From NCBI GenBank assembly GCA_951799445.1, contig OX637297.1:13578001-13642000 (forward strand): a stretch of 64,000 nt of DNA, in the 5' to 3' direction. Below, piece after piece: positions 53,961 to 64,000 of this stretch (within the stretch, counting starts at the first letter, position 1; each line of letters opens with the position of its first letter). Position numbers and translations under genes: made by a program. Under the pieces are notes generated by a model. It did not search any database. It was not told where the DNA came from and saw only the letters and a list, made by a program, of their open reading frames with translations. Source of the stretch: Pseudisothecium myosuroides (lineage: Eukaryota > Streptophyta > Bryopsida > Hypnales > Lembophyllaceae).

Positions 53961-55586
53961 TACTTGCAACAAAAAAGGCAACTTCAAAAATGACATACAT
54001 GATTAGAAATCGCTTACCTGGTGTTCTACGTGAGTAACGGAACCAGGGATTATACAAAAACATAAAGTGCTAAAATCTAAGACTTCCACCACAACGACTA
54101 AACAGTCCGCCACCCTTAGTAAAACTAAACATGTTACACGACAAGCAACCATATTGAAATCTTGAGATTATACTACGCAGAAGACAATTACAGCGACTAA
54201 ATCAAACTCCAAGTAAATCACGCACAACACATTCACTACACTGTGGAAAACAATTTTGTAAAACAACATCGAAGGAAGAAACAGTGCCCTAATGCCCTCC
54301 CGTACAATTTCATCCAAGCAGAAATCATCCATGTACTGTCGGCTGAAGCCCTAACTTCTCTTGTCCCTCGATTTCCGTGCCTTGACGTTGGTTTTATCAA
54401 AAATTCCTCTCCGCCCTTTTAGTTCACGGCGCTTTTACATTTTGGAAATTTACTCTTTCTAAGCCTTACAATCGCATTCCCCTCTTGCCCAATTTATCAA
54501 CTTCTCACGGAATTGGCCACGCCGCTTGCAGCCAAGCCTTTTCCAGTTCATTCAGTCCTCTACTTTTGCTGCAAGAATTTGTAGTGCATCATAGTTTTTT
54601 TAGAACGCAACCATGCACATTAAATTCAACACACACGGTGGCAAGTTATTTACGGATTGGAAGCCGCTACTGCTTACAAAATTCTAGGGAGACTGTGGAC
54701 AGCTCAGGCGGTGCAAGAGGCGGTCAGAAAATTCTTACGGAGCGTTGGAGGGACCGGGCTTCTGAATCAGTCGGTCGAGACGCAGCATCAGGCTATCCCA
54801 CCTTTGGTCGAGGCCGTCGAACATGGCGGCCGGAATTTGCAGTCAAGTACAACTGCATTATTTTTTCACTTCTTCTCTGTTTCTATGAGCTGCCTTGCAT
54901 TCCTTGCTTCAGAAAAATTGTGTACACCTTCCGCCAAGACTATGTCCTCTTCAACTCCTTGTAGTGGTGGGAAGAGAAGAGTTTCATTATTGCAAATTGC
55001 CATGCTAGGGTACTGAAATCATGTGTACGTGTTTGGTGCTCAAGACTGCATCATCAATTTTGTGAACTATGCAGTAACAATGTAGTAAAGGAATCTGTTT
55101 AGGGTCATTTCTAAACAATTACGTAGCAAAAATGCCGGTTTCCAAACAATCACATCCTAAAAATGTCATTCTGTTAGCTGAAAATGCAATCACTACTTAG
55201 TTATTCATGCACCTTGGAATAGACTTGTCAGATTAGCGAAGACGGTGCAAGCATTACTGCTGATTTCGATTGGCACCGCGACCTCCCAAATCATGAGTGG
55301 TCACTTCAAGTCATTCATGACATCGACTGTCCAAATTGTTGTAGCAGTAAGTATGCGCAGCTGAATTTGGTCTTACCGCAATGGTTTCTTGCGTTTTGTA
55401 GGTGAATGGAAAACACCTCGTTCTCTAGATTCTGCTGCTGGGGACGTCGACTAAGCGCGGTTGATTTGACACGTCGACGCATGGACACACCCTAAACCCT
55501 TCTTTCATATCCAGATATGCATTCAGAATTCCTAAAAACTCCTACTCATACCTTGACGCCAATGTGACAATTGGATGCAGCAGTAG
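53961..55586. other. Probable CACTA promoter region, no gene established
   Basis: Contains short open frames, the longest at 54,657-55,016 on the plus strand, with no recognised domain. It lies between the divergent CACTA genes, so it may hold promoters or 5' exons. Confidence 0.3.
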
Positions 55587-58549
55587 TGTCGCAGCACAGA
55601 GTAAGTAAATTCCCTGTTATACTCCCAAAAACCACTCTAAAGCTTAACAAAATGACTCTAAAGATCGAACCCACGAGATTCTAGAAAAGGGTCTAGCTCT
55701 ATATCCAACTTAACCTCAGTCAGTATCCAAATTCCACTTTCCGGTCCTAGATCTGAAACCGGAAACACCAAAACACAGAAAACTACGACCAGACCTCTCT
55801 CTATCTTTTCCGGTCTGTCAAGGTATCCGGTCCTGTAAAACTACCACAACCCAGGATCTTCTAACTTCCGATCCTGGCAGTCCTCTGGACTGATCCGTTT
55901 TGTTCCTCTCATTCACACTCCCACTCCAATCTGGTTTAATTTAGCCTCTGTTTCACCATTAGAGGGTTCGCCGCTTGCTTTTGAAAGTGGCAGGCCCGCC
56001 ACTCCTTCTGTGACTTATAGTGGCTGAAGACCCACTTCTCTAATCCACTACTTCCTACACTAGCTCGGATCCGGTTTGATCTCTCACAGCAACCCGGATA
56101 GTGATCCGGTTTGCAAGTCACACAAAGACCCCTCGTACAATCCTCTCATACTACAACGACCTTGACACCAAGTTCCCGCCGTGCGAAGTTAGGCGGTTAC
56201 AAGTGAACCCGTCCATTCCAACATCAGCTAAAGTTCTTCCGTTTACCAACTAGGGCAGCAAGACCTCACAGGAGATCGGACACTCAACCGGATTTCCTAC
56301 CCAGGAGCTCTAGCGCGACTAAGGATTCCTTCCCTATCCGCCTAGCCTAACAACGGTTTTCTCACCCGGAATCCTGAACTGTAGAAGTGCTGAGGAACTG
56401 AAATCCACTCCCAACACTTAGAATACCCACTCACTTGCACATAAGAGTAAACAATAATACCAAGGGGAGAAATCACTCTAGAATCTGCATGCATCTTCCT
56501 AACTCCTCACCAAACAACTCTGCCACGCGCGGGAGAGACGTACAACAAGAAATCAATAGAAAATACACAAAAACTCAAGAAAAAAGACTCCCAGTCTCCT
56601 TCGCAGAGACTGACTTATATACATTTTAAAACTCAAAGTCAACAAAAAGGGGCCCCAAAAGTCCGCGCGAAACTTTTGGTCCCTGCCGAGCCGGTCAGAC
56701 CGGATAACACCTGATCCTAACCAGACAGACCGGATCAAATCCGGTCCGGTCCATCCTAACAAATATTTACAAAACTAATTCCTACCTATCCTATCATAAC
56801 CGGATCTACTCCTTGATCCGTTCCTTCATCCATTTCTTGGTCCAAACCTTGGTCCACGCTCTGATCTGGACCTTGATCTGCACCCTGATCCGGGGTCTGA
56901 TCCATACTTTGATCCTAACCCTGGTTCAGTGTCAGACTCTTGGGCGTTTCCGTTCCCAGCTAGTCGAAGACTTCCGTCAGATTCCGGTTCCGCTCCCCGG
57001 CTTCTCGTTCTGGGAGATCAGACCCTGACGACGAATCCAAGTTGATGGTGTTTGCGAGTTTTCGTCCGCTCTTTTTAGACTGGGGAGTCTGATCCTTTCC
57101 CTCCGTCTGAATGCCAACATTCGGAAAAGATTCCGACATCGAGAGATCCGAGAGACGGAATTCCTTGGAAAACATCGATCCGGTCAGCTTCCGACTGCTT
57201 ACCTCCATCCGGTCTGCCGCCTCCCGTGCTTCCACCATCACCAACTCCACCTTTTCCAAGTAGTCAGTCAAGATCCGAATCAATCGGGTTCCGGATATCT
57301 TCTTGTCCCTGAGTACTCCCTCGTCAAATAACTTCGCCTTGGTGGCGGCCTCTCCGGTTTCCCCGAAAGTGGCCTTCACCTCCTCCGCTACTTTTCGTGT
57401 TGCCTCCGCCATCTCCCGTGTGGTGGCCATGTCCTCCTTGAAGACGAACAGTTCTGTCTTCAACGCCTCATTTTCCTCTTAAAGATGTCGAATCTCCGCT
57501 TCTTGTTTTCGGATCTCATCCGGGTTGGAGATTTACTCTGCAACCACTGCTGAGAGGTTGCTATCCGCTGGTGCGCCCACCGGATCTCCGATCTGGGTCA
57601 AAACCAACTTCTTGACCGCCCAGTCCGCTTGCACATCACTTAAGATGTTGATCAGTTGGTTGAACGGATCCGTTGGATCCGATCCGGAAGAACCTGGTCC
57701 TTCAAATTCCGGGTTTCTTCCCAGGGTTGGATCTCTCACTCGGAGGGGTTGGGGTTCCTCTCCGGTGAGGGGGCGTCGTCTTCTGCCGCTTGTTCTACGG
57801 CCGGTGTTGCTCCTCTTCTTCTTCTTCATCGGAACCGGATCCGTCCTCCTGCTCGTCCTCCGTTTCCAATTCCCCATAATTCAAGAGTACCTCCTGAGTA
57901 GTCCACTCCTTCTCCTCCGTGTTTGTGAGGAGCTGGTTGTGCTTGTAAAGATGGAAGAGGTAGGGGCTTAGTGGTGTAGGCCTACTTCCTCCAATCTTTG
58001 GAACCAGACGGCCTACCAGATCGGAAAAGATCCGGGCCCAATTGGATTCTCACCGAGGCTACCTTTCTCTCTCCTAGCCGCACGTCTCGTTTCCTCACTT
58101 CTCTCTTCCGATCTCAACCGAAAAAGCACTAATCTTGCAGCAAACACTACTACGCACTGCGCGCGCCTATCCACTAACACTCTAACATGCTCTCAGTCAC
58201 ACTCACAAAGCAAGAAAGCAAAGCGTTGGGAAGAGAGCTAAATACGCGCAGAGAGAATGCTTCCCAGCAATCGAAGTTTGAAAAAGAGTGGCAACTGGAC
58301 TGGTTGGCCTATTTATAGTCTGATCTGTCATCATGACCAAATCCGTTCCTGACCTAATCCGTTCCAACTCAGATCCGCTCCAACTCTAATCCGAATTAGA
58401 TTCCGATTGGATCCGGATTGTCCTCTACTTCCGTTCCGTAGTTAAATTCCGGTTTTCCGTTACCTCCTAACTCGAATCCGGATCCATGGCTACGGTTTCC
58501 GTTCCAGAATTTAAGTAACTTAGAAAAACCAAAAATTTACACTGCGACA
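55587..58549 (-). mobile_element. Solo-LTR-like unit 3 (2,963 bp), internally deleted
   Basis: Begins TGTCGCAGCAC and ends TTACACTGCGACA, matching the inverse of unit 1 at both ends. Flanks AGTAG (55,582-55,586) and AATAG (58,550-58,554) differ by one base and are a plausible aged 5-bp duplication. Sequence is clearly homologous to unit 1 throughout, in reverse orientation, except for a deletion of about 540 bp. Confidence 0.7.
56950..58100 (-). pseudogene. Truncated copy of the LTR-unit coiled-coil gene
   Basis: The leader near 58,075 (AGGAGAGAGAAAGGTAGCC) corresponds to 26,260 in unit 1, but the next bases match 26,826, so codons for most of the conserved N-terminal domain are missing. Acidic, coiled-coil (EDMATTREMAEATRKV) and C-terminal blocks (FPNVGIQTEGKD) remain, with stops and frameshifts (57,533-57,877 and 56,960-57,463 are the main open parts). 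Confidence 0.7.
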
Positions 58550-59481
58550 AATAGTCCACATATAGGTGTTTTTGTTTATTACCTCTAGTTTATTGCGGGC
58601 CTCGTCAGTTTTGTTAGTTCATGATTATTCATTACTCGGAAATCAAAATTCTTCAGAGTAGTAGGAGTGATGCCCAATTCGGGCTCATGGCACCAAAGTC
58701 TTTTTTCTTTCTTCAAAAATGACTTGAGAAGAATGTGTATGATTCTTCGTTTTCTTAAATAATTCTCCTAGAGTACTGAATAAAACGAGTGTTCAAATCA
58801 ACTAAGACTAAAAATTGAATCGACTAGAAATTGGAAAGCCAACTCCGAGAATGAAGGACTATAAATTTTTTTTTAAATGGGAGTTCCAGCCCATCATCTC
58901 ATTTCGAAGACCCCTCATGCTGCCTTGAATTTTATCTGAAATTCTCTAATTATTTCTTCTCTGCTGATGCGAACATTGTGAGCAATAATTATTAAGTCTT
59001 CATCTTTCTTGGTTCGAAGGAGGCCCACTGGGCACTTCAGGGAATGCAGATTGAAATCGGTATTTTTGAATTCCGATTGCGTGAGTTCCTGTCAGTTTCA
59101 TTTTTATTTTTCGGTAGACTCTCTACTGTACTTGTTGAGGTTGTATCCAAAACCATATTGTAGCGTAGATTGTTTGTAGATTGTTTTGCCTAGTAAAATG
59201 TCGTCATAGTTGGGTACATTTTCATGATAATCAAACTATACCTTTGGACAAAGCCCATAGGACTCGAGCGGTCCAGGACACTGAAGCGTAGCAGTGAAAC
59301 AAGTTAGTGTAATTGTAGGATGATGTAGAGTCCAAAGTAACCCTCACAATCCTTGATACATACAGAAACAGATGTTAAACGTCCCTAGTCATGGACAAGC
59401 GGAATAGCATTCATAGTTTTCCTGTTTCAGGAAAACAACAATTCAACAAGAATATGTTGTCTCTCGAGAAGCCCGCGTTGA
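58550..59481. other. AT-rich CACTA sequence, no gene seen
   Basis: No coding signal. Between the LTR-like unit and the first plausible plus-strand exon. Confidence 0.35.
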
Positions 59482-59903
59482 CATAACTTTCCCACTGCGA
59501 AGAGTTTGAAGGCAAAGTTCGTTTTTCCTTCCTCCGGCTGAAGGAATATGCTGCTGTGTCGCGAATTCCACGTGCAGAATACAGCGACGGTGTTGGAAAG
59601 CCAACAAATTTAGCCCTCCATGTAGATGAATCCTACTGTCAAGTTTTGCACAGTGATTCAAGACTGCCCATTGTAGGAAAAGAGTTGGCAAGAAATGCCT
59701 TAGGTCAGTGGAAAAGACAAGTTAGTTTCAAGCCCTTGGTTAAAAAACTTCAGCAAGAGTACGAGGCCATTTCTGAAAAATACGGATCCAGAGCTCAAGA
59801 ATCGGACTTCCATGTATGTCAGGAACACGGCATTTGCCTTGATGGCATGCCTTGTCGACATGTGAAAAAGAAATTTTCTTTAACAAAACTTTTCAGTATG
59901 TAG
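59482..59903 (+). CDS. Unrecognised ORF or exon upstream of the CACTA transposase
   Basis: An open frame of about 140 codons begins after a TAA at 59,479-59,481 (LSHCEEFEGKV) and ends with TAG near 59,901. The translation has even composition, with a Cys/His group near the end (HVCQEHGICLDGMPCRH) that could bind metal. It may be an exon of an accessory CACTA gene. No start codon before the Cys/Glu-rich beginning; splice sites not established. Confidence 0.35.
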
Positions 59904-60792
59904 TGAAGGTACATGACTGATTATGTCAAATTGTCGATTAGTTATGTTCCTTAGAGCGTAGACACCGTTAGTCCGTCACCTTACTTGAAGAGCAATTTGT
60001 ATAAAACAAGTTGCCAATACATGGCACATTCAGTTCTAAGTCTTTCAAACGTGTGCTACACGTTTGGACATATGGGTCTTCATAAATAAAAATTATCGTT
60101 CCTTTATTTTTAAGTATAATTATTTTCACTCTTTGTTGTTTCTCACTGATCTCAAGTAGTGTATTAGTAGCTGTTGTAAAAAATTCGGATTTCTTTCATG
60201 GACGAAGTTTAAGAAGTGTTATTTCCGATGGTTGCATTAGTTCCAATCATCAATTATTTTTGCATCCCCTTTTCAATTGACATCGTGGATTGAAGTTGGC
60301 TTCTAGGACTTGAGCAATCACAGTTTAAAAATATTAAAAATCGGCAACATGCGCGTCCAACTTCCTTCCGTTTTTCACCTTCCAATACGAGATACTATTT
60401 GGAACAGGATACACTTCATTCACGTTTCGCACTGTATTGATAACATCTTATTTCAAAGATGAAGACATCTCTTGACTAATTGAGCGAGGGTCTCACATTT
60501 GAAGTACATAGGTGTTTCGATGCAAGTTCTGTGTTCACTAGATGACAGTAATATTATAGATGAAGAAGCTAAACGGTATATTGTGATGATGTGATTGACT
60601 ATTTCTTTGAACTCACTCCCTATTAATTAACATTGTCGTCGTTACACTGTGATGCAGGTACCAATCGTGTAGCCGCCACTATACGTGGCCAACATTTTGT
60701 GAGATACCCAGGAGTAACTTCGTCAACATTGCATTTGCCTCAGTTGTCTACAATCTTGCTTATTTAGTCACTGTAATTCTGAGATAGACAAA
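59904..60792. other. Spacer before the CACTA transposase
   Basis: AT-rich; a 'gatgcag' acceptor-like site lies near 60,658. No coding signal. Confidence 0.35.
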
Positions 60793-61854
60793 ATGAGGCC
60801 TCGGCGTTTGGGAGTTGCCTACCACATAGAAAGGGCAGTGGCATTCAAGGGGGGCCTTCCCGAGTATCCCTATGCATGTACGCGATGCTGTGGAGGAAGA
60901 ATCAGGAGCACTTCTATGGTTGCAAGGCATCACAAGACATATGGGAAAGATCCGTACCTCGCTTACCCAGTGATCGTGAGCTCCGAATCATTATTTTATT
61001 GCATGGTGCAAGCATAGGTTCAATTTGAATTGGAATAGTGTAAGATAGGTTTATTTTCAAGAAGCAGACGTGGAGGTGTGGAATTTAATTTCCTTCATTC
61101 ATGGCACACTGAACAAGTTAACTGAGGTTGTCGAACGCATTTTCTGTTTTCTGCTAAGTGTTAATAATGTAGAGACCTACGGTGTCATTTGTTTGTTATA
61201 TATTTGCGTAGCCTTGAGTCCAATAGTTTTCTTCTGAATGACTCATTCAATTTGCAATCTTTTTGCAGACAGTTGATGGGAGAAACATGCGAGGTCTAGT
61301 GGACATTCTTGCACCTGGCGAAGAAGCATATGCATGGAGGAGACATGATGACCCGGAGCCTGGTTTTGTGTGGCCCCAAAGAACAGAAGTACAGGTAGAA
61401 GAAATGGTGCGCGACGCCTTCGCCCGTGTCGACAACATCCACAAGGATGTGCAAGGACAACCGCAAAGTCCACCGCCAAGCCCCCGGGCTCAGGAAGAAG
61501 AAAACGTAGATATGGAAGACGAAGATATGGAGGAGCTATTGCAAGAGTCCACACAGCCTTTGTATGAAGGTTGTGGAGTTAATTGTTTGCAGACAAGTAT
61601 TGTCATGATGAACATGATAAACTTGTATGGCATCCCACAAACATTTCTGGATGAGCTGCTGCGGTTCTTGAGTGATTTGCTTCCCCAAGCGAATTGCTTA
61701 CCCCAGAACGCGTACGAAATGAAAAGAATGATTATGAAAATGGGATTGCACCATGAAGCAATTCATTGCTATGCTGTCGGACATGTCCTATATGAAGGAC
61801 CTGATCTGGAGGACGTTGACCATTGCCCTGAATGCAAGGTGTCTCGGTACGCTA

Positions 61855-62190
61855 TAACAAAACTTGGTAAAAAAAACCCGCGCAGAGATTCGACTATGGT
61901 TTTTTTATCCATGCTTTTGTGCGCCTGCGCATAGTGGATAGATAGTATTTTTTGCAGTTTCTCACTGCAATTTTTGGAATTTGGAAGCATGTAATATACC
62001 ATTAGAAAGGTCTTAAAAAAGGTCTTAAAAAGGACCTTTCCAATGGTATATTACATGCTTCCAAATTCCAAAAATTGCAGTGGGAAACTGCAAAAAACAC
62101 TATCTATCCACTATGCGCAGGCACACAAAAGCATGGATAAAAAAACCGTAGTCGAATCTCTGCGCGGTTTTTTTTTACCAAGTTTTGTTA
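61855..62190. mobile_element. 336-bp foldback MITE inserted in the transposase
   Basis: Two near-perfect inverted arms of about 150 bp (starting TAACAAAACTTGGTAAAA, ending TTTTACCAAGTTTTGTTA) surround a short centre near 62,020. TA lies directly outside both ends (61,853-61,854 and 62,191-62,192), as in Tc1/mariner-type Stowaway MITEs. It separates CPECKVSRYA from the continuation of the transposase. By my count simple removal of 338 bp leaves the two halves out of phase, so an additional small indel occurred or the duplication is not just TA. Confidence 0.8.
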
Positions 62191-63068
62191 TATACATATA
62201 TAGATGGATCCACCAGCATTCCTCGTAAAGTTCTACGATACTTTCCCATCATTCCTTGCTTGCGACGTTTATATCGTTGCCCAGAAGTGGCAGAGCTTAT
62301 GAGGTGGCATGCCAGAAACAAGTCAACGGACGGCATGATGCGCTCCATAATTGACAGTGCGCAATGGGCAGCAGGGCACAACATTGATCCGACATTCACC
62401 AGAGAGGAGCGTAATGTGTACATGGGGATGGTGGCAAATGGAGTAAATCTATACGGGAACCAGAGTACAAGGTATTCTATGTGGCCAGTTCTTCTGGTCA
62501 TTTTCAACCTTCCACCTTGGCTTCTGACAAGGAAGTTCTTTATATCTTTGGTGTTGCTTATTCCCGGGGAGAAAGCTCCAAATGCAGAGAGCTTTGACAT
62601 CTATTTAGCTCCTTTAGTCCGTGATCTCCTCGAGCTATGGCGTGGAGTTTCAGCTGCAGATTGCACACTACCTGTTGGACACCGAAACTTTGTCATGAGG
62701 GCAATTTTGTTGTGCGTAATGAACGACTTCCCAGCATATGGGTTGATGTCCAGCCAACAAACTAAAGGATATAAGGGATGCCCCTGTTGCATGATGGAAA
62801 CAGTAGCGGATCATTCTGCAGCTTTGAAGAAAATGGTGTACCTAGGATCCCGGTCTTGGCTTCCAGCGGAGCATCGATTTTGCAGAGCCAGAGTAGCGTT
62901 TGATGGAAATCAAGAAAGGAGACCACCTCCGGTAGGGAAGTACTTCGAATGGGACAGGAGCGAATAGATTATCTCAATGATAGAGGGGAGAAGAACAGAG
63001 ACAATGACCCTGTTAAGACTCATGGTGTGAAGAAAGTGAGCTCTCTATTTCAGCTACCATATTGGATG

Positions 63069-63781
63069 GTATGTTCTCATAACCAATTGTGCTTTTAGAA
63101 AGGGATGCAGAGGAATGATACACAGAGAGATATAGACACCTGTATACAACTGGGAAGTATCTAGACTGCTAAAATTATTCACGTTCCGTTGCACAGTCAT
63201 CTTTAGAATTGAATGTAGTAGTAGCCTTTTTTTTTAAATGGTCAAAGTAATATAGAGAGTAGTTGGAATTTCCATGTTGTGCTGAGGAATTTCATGGGAG
63301 GCTTTGAGGACGTCAAAAGCTGCAGTCCAGTCTGATTAAGGTTTTCTTCATGGAATGCATGCGTCACAGTAATAGTGAATCGTAGTAGTTCAGCCTGAAA
63401 CACGACCGTTAGATGAAACATGTCCGATCACCCTTTTAGTCACTGAACTTGGTATGAAGTGCGTTTTGTAAATTTTGGCACGAAGTACTGAGCTGTATCG
63501 GTGCAACATGGAATTGGAAGAGGTCAAGGTTGATATTCGGATGTGAAACCGCCTGTGGAAAACTTAGAATTTTATTCCGAAAGACTTTGCAAAGTAGTAA
63601 GTGATTTTGAATAGAGAGATGTTCTGTGACGTTTCCAAGAACTATGGGATTGCATAGAAGATGAAAATCATTTGAAACAAAGCGTTCATGTTTGGTGGAC
63701 GTTGAATTTTGGTTGATTAATTAAAATGGGTGGTATAAAATGAAAATGTAATAAGTTTATGTTCAATATCGATGAATGCAA
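63069..63781 (+). other. Probable intron of the TNP2-like gene
   Basis: Starts with GTATGT after LPYWM and is AT-rich. The next coding block begins near 63,782. The exact acceptor is unclear because the phase does not match cleanly. Confidence 0.4.
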
Positions 63782-64000
63782 GATCTCCCTTGTCGACACC
63801 TACTAGACCCAATGCATTGTGAGAAGAATGTTTGCGATAACATCATCAAGACATTGATGGGGGAAAAGGACAAAGCATCTGTCCGTCTAGATATGGAGCA
63901 GCGAGGAATTCGTCCTCAGCTCTGGCTATTTCGTCAAGGGGCAAACAATGAGAGGCTCTGGATACCTGATGCTCCTTATGTATTATCAAATGGGGACAAG

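Larger units (their letters stand above)
15448..64000. mobile_element. CACTA (En/Spm) element, left end to beyond the window
   Basis: The sequence opens at 15,448 with CACTACTAGAAGAACCGG, the classic terminal inverted repeat of plant CACTA elements. The only other CACTA hallmarks are the TNP2-like transposase that runs off the right edge and the minus-strand gene at 49.2-54 kb, so the right terminus should lie beyond 64 kb. The element is split by a 31.9-kb hAT insertion 1 kb from its left end and by an LTR-like unit at 55.6-58.5 kb. Its own sequence in the window is therefore about 15,448-16,456 plus 48,332-55,586 plus 58,550-64,000. That one element spans all of this is inference from the single terminus plus gene content. 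Confidence 0.65.
60793..64000 (+). pseudogene. CACTA TNP2-like transposase (Transposase_21), runs off the window
   Basis: Exon 1 (60,793-60,975) encodes the N-terminal CxxCxG..H region: YACTRCCGG, HHKTYGKDPYLAYPVI. It joins in phase 0 to exon 2 at 61,269. Exon 2 continues with LYEGCGVNCLQTSIVMMNMI, YGIPQTFLDELLRFL, GHVLYEG and CPECKVSRYA, then after a MITE with PRKVLRYFPIIPCLRRLY, MRWHARNKSTDGMMR, GHRNFVMRAI, YGLMSSQQTKGYKGCPCC and, after a frameshift near 62,965, VKKVSSLFQLPYW. Donor GTATGT lies at 63,069. A further block from about 63,782 has DPMHCEKNVCDNI and SVRLDMEQRGIRPQLW, both typical of TNP2, to the window edge. The order of motifs matches plant En/Spm transposases. The MITE and the frameshift make this copy non-functional. 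Confidence 0.85.

Noticed and set aside
53701..54037. Plus-strand open frames opposite the first CACTA minus-strand exon
   Set aside because: They are antisense to a minus-strand frame that continues across 600 bp with one stop, so they are shadows.
62040..62228. Open frame mirroring one on the opposite strand at 61,769-62,002
   Set aside because: The two are the same sequence in inverted arms of the MITE, not a gene.

Overview
This is plant nuclear DNA made almost entirely of nested, decaying transposable elements. Plant evidence: Arabidopsis-type telomere motifs (TTTAGGG/CCCTAAA), a CACTA element with a TNP2-like transposase, plant hAT proteins and T-rich introns with GT..AG borders. I cannot name the species; any land plant or streptophyte alga would fit. 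There is no bacterial-style operon, tRNA, rRNA or CRISPR. Most genes are recognisable but broken, mainly by in-frame TAG/TGA/TAA codons with very few indels.

Layout. 1-5.4 kb: AT-rich, with a tandem satellite of about 173-178 bp and the 3' end of one unknown frame at the left edge. 5.4-7.4 kb: a dispersed repeat, a cluster of GGGTATC motifs, and what looks like a promoter with non-coding exons. 7.4-15.1 kb: a module with a decayed ParB-like/N4-N6-methyltransferase-like gene, an FCP1/NIF-like phosphatase gene and a third unknown frame. About 15 copies of a 19-bp palindrome (TCAGCTCGANTCGAGCTGA) lie in its introns and spacers.

15,448 to beyond 64,000: a CACTA element, opened by a classic CACTACTAGAAG end. 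Its own genes are a minus-strand multi-exon gene (49.2-54 kb, part of it resembling Transposase_24) and a plus-strand TNP2-like transposase (60.8 kb to the window end), the latter broken by a 336-bp foldback MITE. Inserted 1 kb inside the CACTA end is a 31.9-kb hAT-type element (16,465-48,323) with matching 11-bp inverted ends and a perfect 8-bp target duplication. It carries a hAT transposase, three paralogous RING-H2 coiled-coil genes and a protein-kinase gene. Each of these genes has an island of CCGTCC/GGACGG hexamers upstream. Three solo-LTR-like units of 3.0-3.5 kb (TG..CA ends, 5-bp duplications), each carrying or derived from one coiled-coil ORF, are inserted: two in the hAT element and one in the CACTA.

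The two most novel-looking parts are the giant hAT element with RING-H2 and kinase cargo and repeated CCGTCC islands, and the ParB/methyltransferase-like gene with its palindrome array.
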